Assembly (NCBI GenBank): GCA_016840385.1
Contig: JAEOSL010000159.1
Span: 1 to 5,954, forward strand
Reading direction: 5' to 3'
Source of the DNA: Candidatus Thorarchaeota archaeon
GTDB taxonomy: Archaea > Asgardarchaeota > Thorarchaeia > Thorarchaeales > Thorarchaeaceae
Length of the DNA stretch: 5,954 nt
This document shows positions 5,701 to 5,954 of the stretch, in pieces. The notes under the pieces were generated by a model. That model saw only the letters and a program-made list of their open reading frames with translations. It had not been told where the DNA came from and did no database searches. Position 1 is the stretch's first letter. Every line of letters starts with the position of its first letter. The position numbers were made by a program, and so were the translations under genes.

Positions 5701-5954
5701 CATATTGTCTAAGAAACGTGGCTGATTTGCAGGTTCCAAAATATCCACTGATGCTGTTCTTCTAATTGTGGTTACTGAAACATCTCGCCGTGCATTGTTA
5801 TGATATGGTGCTACACCAGACCAAACTGCTGTAACGTTGATGCTGTAGGTGCTTAGTGCACCTAGAATAGTTGAATCAATGTAGATAGTGTATACTCCTG
5901 CTGCTCCACTAACAACGAAATAATCGACATCCAGTGTGAGTACACCTGCACCTG
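1984..5954 (-). CDS. giant single-pass surface protein with tandem beta-sandwich modules and long cytoplasmic tail, N-terminus beyond window
   Basis: I do not recognise a named family. The frame stays open from the TGA at 1984-1986 to the window edge, giving 1322 residues. The GTG at 5748 is internal: the 68 codons before it are in frame, stop-free and form part of another module, so the true start and any signal peptide lie beyond 5954. Residues below count from that GTG. The first 985 or so are beta-rich, Ser/Thr/Asn/Tyr-rich modules of roughly 100-135 residues, probably Ig-like. They carry about 30 N-x-S/T sequons and a single cysteine (151). One transmembrane helix lies at 997-1016, followed by a strongly basic stretch (1020-1039). 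This predicts N-terminus outside, C-terminus inside. The 238-residue tail has a helical region (1082-1155), an acidic linker (1157-1205) and a three-helix end (1206-1252). Adhesion, S-layer or sensing roles are possible; no catalytic motif is seen. Membrane topology is secure, function unknown. Confidence 0.9.
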   Translation of the reverse strand, partial: GAGVLTLDVDYFVVSGAAGVYTIYIDSTILGALSTYSINVTAVWSGVAPYHNNARRDVSVTTIRRTASVDILEPANQPRFLDNMTFTFAYIDSINGLQIPGITASEISIYSNGTLLNLGDYVLTPFGSTFIITINSTVLSGILIHDFNVTIFVDWNDGTSPFYTDDGTAMKVSTTERIILVEPQQIETTPVHDWMNITFFLLDEDNGNPVPGATILFSCVSHVRTLDEGSEYTLTENAPGEYLISINTDALVWDESHLGDFIFELEVQWNPSNSPYYKNKSPIPLTGSVDLIWANMQSSVQTPTVQINDYVIINITLRDLDHVHGIANTSIPNSVINVHYYGTSNVPDSLTITYYPESGVFSIEFSTADLIDFGGYSVNITIDYYPYTVMIVNPAFTVNEISTILSPFNNEIILKWTEQAYIVAEYNNTLYLNRTSGASLNWTYGTAFGIFTEIGNTGIYEAWVNTSLADSGTGFVTIIAEKNQYHSATKRVTLVVLALPSDIVLIDTGSPDVERGESISFSIKLNDTERAIWINNLQVETFYATLEGVQYPLAWDEFSSTWNGTIPGSATVLEPGSYEVRFSVTFKDYLTAGDQIRISITRTGSELTVRDYNTGELLFDIEAVYSQLVRFSVNLTEFENKTLVSDATIYWYSSDFNGLNLTFTYNSTTQLWDLEFNTTLGFYGTWGLTIRAFPTDPVLATATATLTLTISKITTEVWGPTLTTEKDWGWTGNIRFTYYDTAFDRGITNATVLYDYGPFTGLHAFDLENGTYLMFIDTTYLSSGTQYRIIVDLQKDNYKERTSGANLFVQIRDTELIVSVPDERTWDSSNDESDLEIPMGDTLNVTFFYNDTSPIGHISGGLALASIQATLSATPGTYLLGPHNVTGDIISLGNGWYSFIFDTNDLSLYESTNETKIILDGQFFLSIHMEYSHREFQDKTIYIRIITTQSNLKRAGQIVNPDIDFEYNLTNGQNIVIDIYYNDTWHDVGVEGAIFQITYGVTTTVTNSSLGNGFYRVIIQAIGYGGDSVIHITLIKEFYNSVEINFLIHAQPNDVDTLIINMTTYGLPFAIGIILLLGAYVKVWSVPKRIRQIDGQIKRLRKGKMPKPITDSKSRQDLVAELFNDTFVKLEITRTSTDMPEQAIPIEVPEIRELLIQLSILTHLNQEELDEFNADISKMKLSEQAAFVKEVIVQEAIRAARAEGKTVEEILEEVALQATRAISSTDDLEEEAAIPEEEVEERVFLVDDDVETKERDSEIEPTEITEEEAPTDKLSQFEIEELKSELLKRGVPNHEIDMIIDQARHLSRELVDELVKSLGLKD
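2701..2760 (-). other. transmembrane helix of the surface protein
   Basis: Residues 997-1016 (counted from the internal GTG at 5748) form an uncharged stretch, YGLPFAIGIILLLGAY followed by VKVW, with one lysine near the inner end. Immediately after it lie ten Lys/Arg among residues 1017-1039 (PKRIRQIDGQIKRLRKGK), giving a strong positive-inside signal. No other stretch in the visible protein is hydrophobic enough to span a membrane. Confidence 0.85.
2794..5954 (-). repeat. at least ten diverged extracellular modules in tandem
   Basis: Approximate module boundaries by eye, from N- to C-terminal: 5749-5954 (cut), 5419-5748, 5089-5418, 4747-5088, 4450-4746, 4138-4449, 3814-4137, 3511-3813, 3106-3510 and 2794-3105. 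Most end with an aromatic-x-hydrophobic-x-hydrophobic-N/D-T/S-x-x-L signature, then a G/aromatic turn and two more strands. Examples are YLISINTDAL, VYTIYIDSTIL, LWDLEFNTTL, YLMFIDTTYL and YSFIFDTNDL. The joints often read hydrophobic strand, Thr/Ser pair, hydrophobic strand (for example STTERIILVEP and RDTELIVSVP). The three most N-terminal modules also share a W-x(n)-A/S-P-F/Y-Y/H motif, so they look like a subgroup. The repeats are visible only in protein; the DNA is not repetitive. The beta-sandwich fold is inferred from strand spacing. Confidence 0.65.

Noticed and set aside
2794..5954. Possible catalytic or protease domain within the ectodomain
   Set aside because: No catalytic triad, metal motif or transglutaminase-type Cys-His-Asp was found; the single cysteine (151) has no supporting context.
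1..5954. Mobile element, CRISPR array, tRNA or rRNA
   Set aside because: No transposase, direct-repeat array, cloverleaf or rRNA-like stretch was seen on either strand.

Overview
The window looks archaeal, and an Asgard archaeon (Thorarchaeia-like or related) is my best guess. It carries an HMf-type archaeal histone with a short basic N-terminal tail. It also carries a ThiI-type tRNA sulfurtransferase that has the archaeal CxxC motif and no rhodanese domain, a DUF2334 deacetylase-fold protein, and a very long, N-glycosylation-rich, single-pass surface protein of the kind common in Asgard genomes. The lineage call is an inference from gene content; no rRNA or ribosomal protein is present to settle it. 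The DNA is moderately AT-rich, and base composition does not change visibly along the window.

Layout. Positions 2-805 (+) hold the 3' two thirds of thiI, cut by the window edge. A 136-bp gap (806-941) holds several short inverted repeats and probably the histone promoter. The histone gene is at 942-1178 (+). A 71-bp gap follows, with a perfect 8-bp inverted repeat (1217-1235) and a good Shine-Dalgarno (1239-1244). The DUF2334 gene is at 1250-1942 (+). A 41-bp convergent gap (1943-1983) contains a hairpin that, read on the minus strand, leads into a run of eight T. From 1984 to the window end the minus strand is one open frame. It encodes the C-terminal 1322 residues of a giant membrane-anchored protein whose start lies beyond position 5954.

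How the genes fit together. ThiI (tRNA modification) and the histone (chromatin) are housekeeping genes. They share a strand with the DUF2334 gene, but no shared pathway is evident. The convergent giant protein has at least ten tandem beta-rich modules outside the cell (nine complete and one cut by the edge), one transmembrane helix, a basic juxtamembrane stretch and a cytoplasmic tail of about 238 residues. The tail consists of a helical region, a strongly acidic linker and a terminal three-helix segment. No mobile element, CRISPR array, tRNA or rRNA is visible. The most unusual content is the giant surface protein with its elaborate cytoplasmic tail, followed by the tailed histone, the variant PP-loop of ThiI and the inverted repeat in front of the DUF2334 gene.
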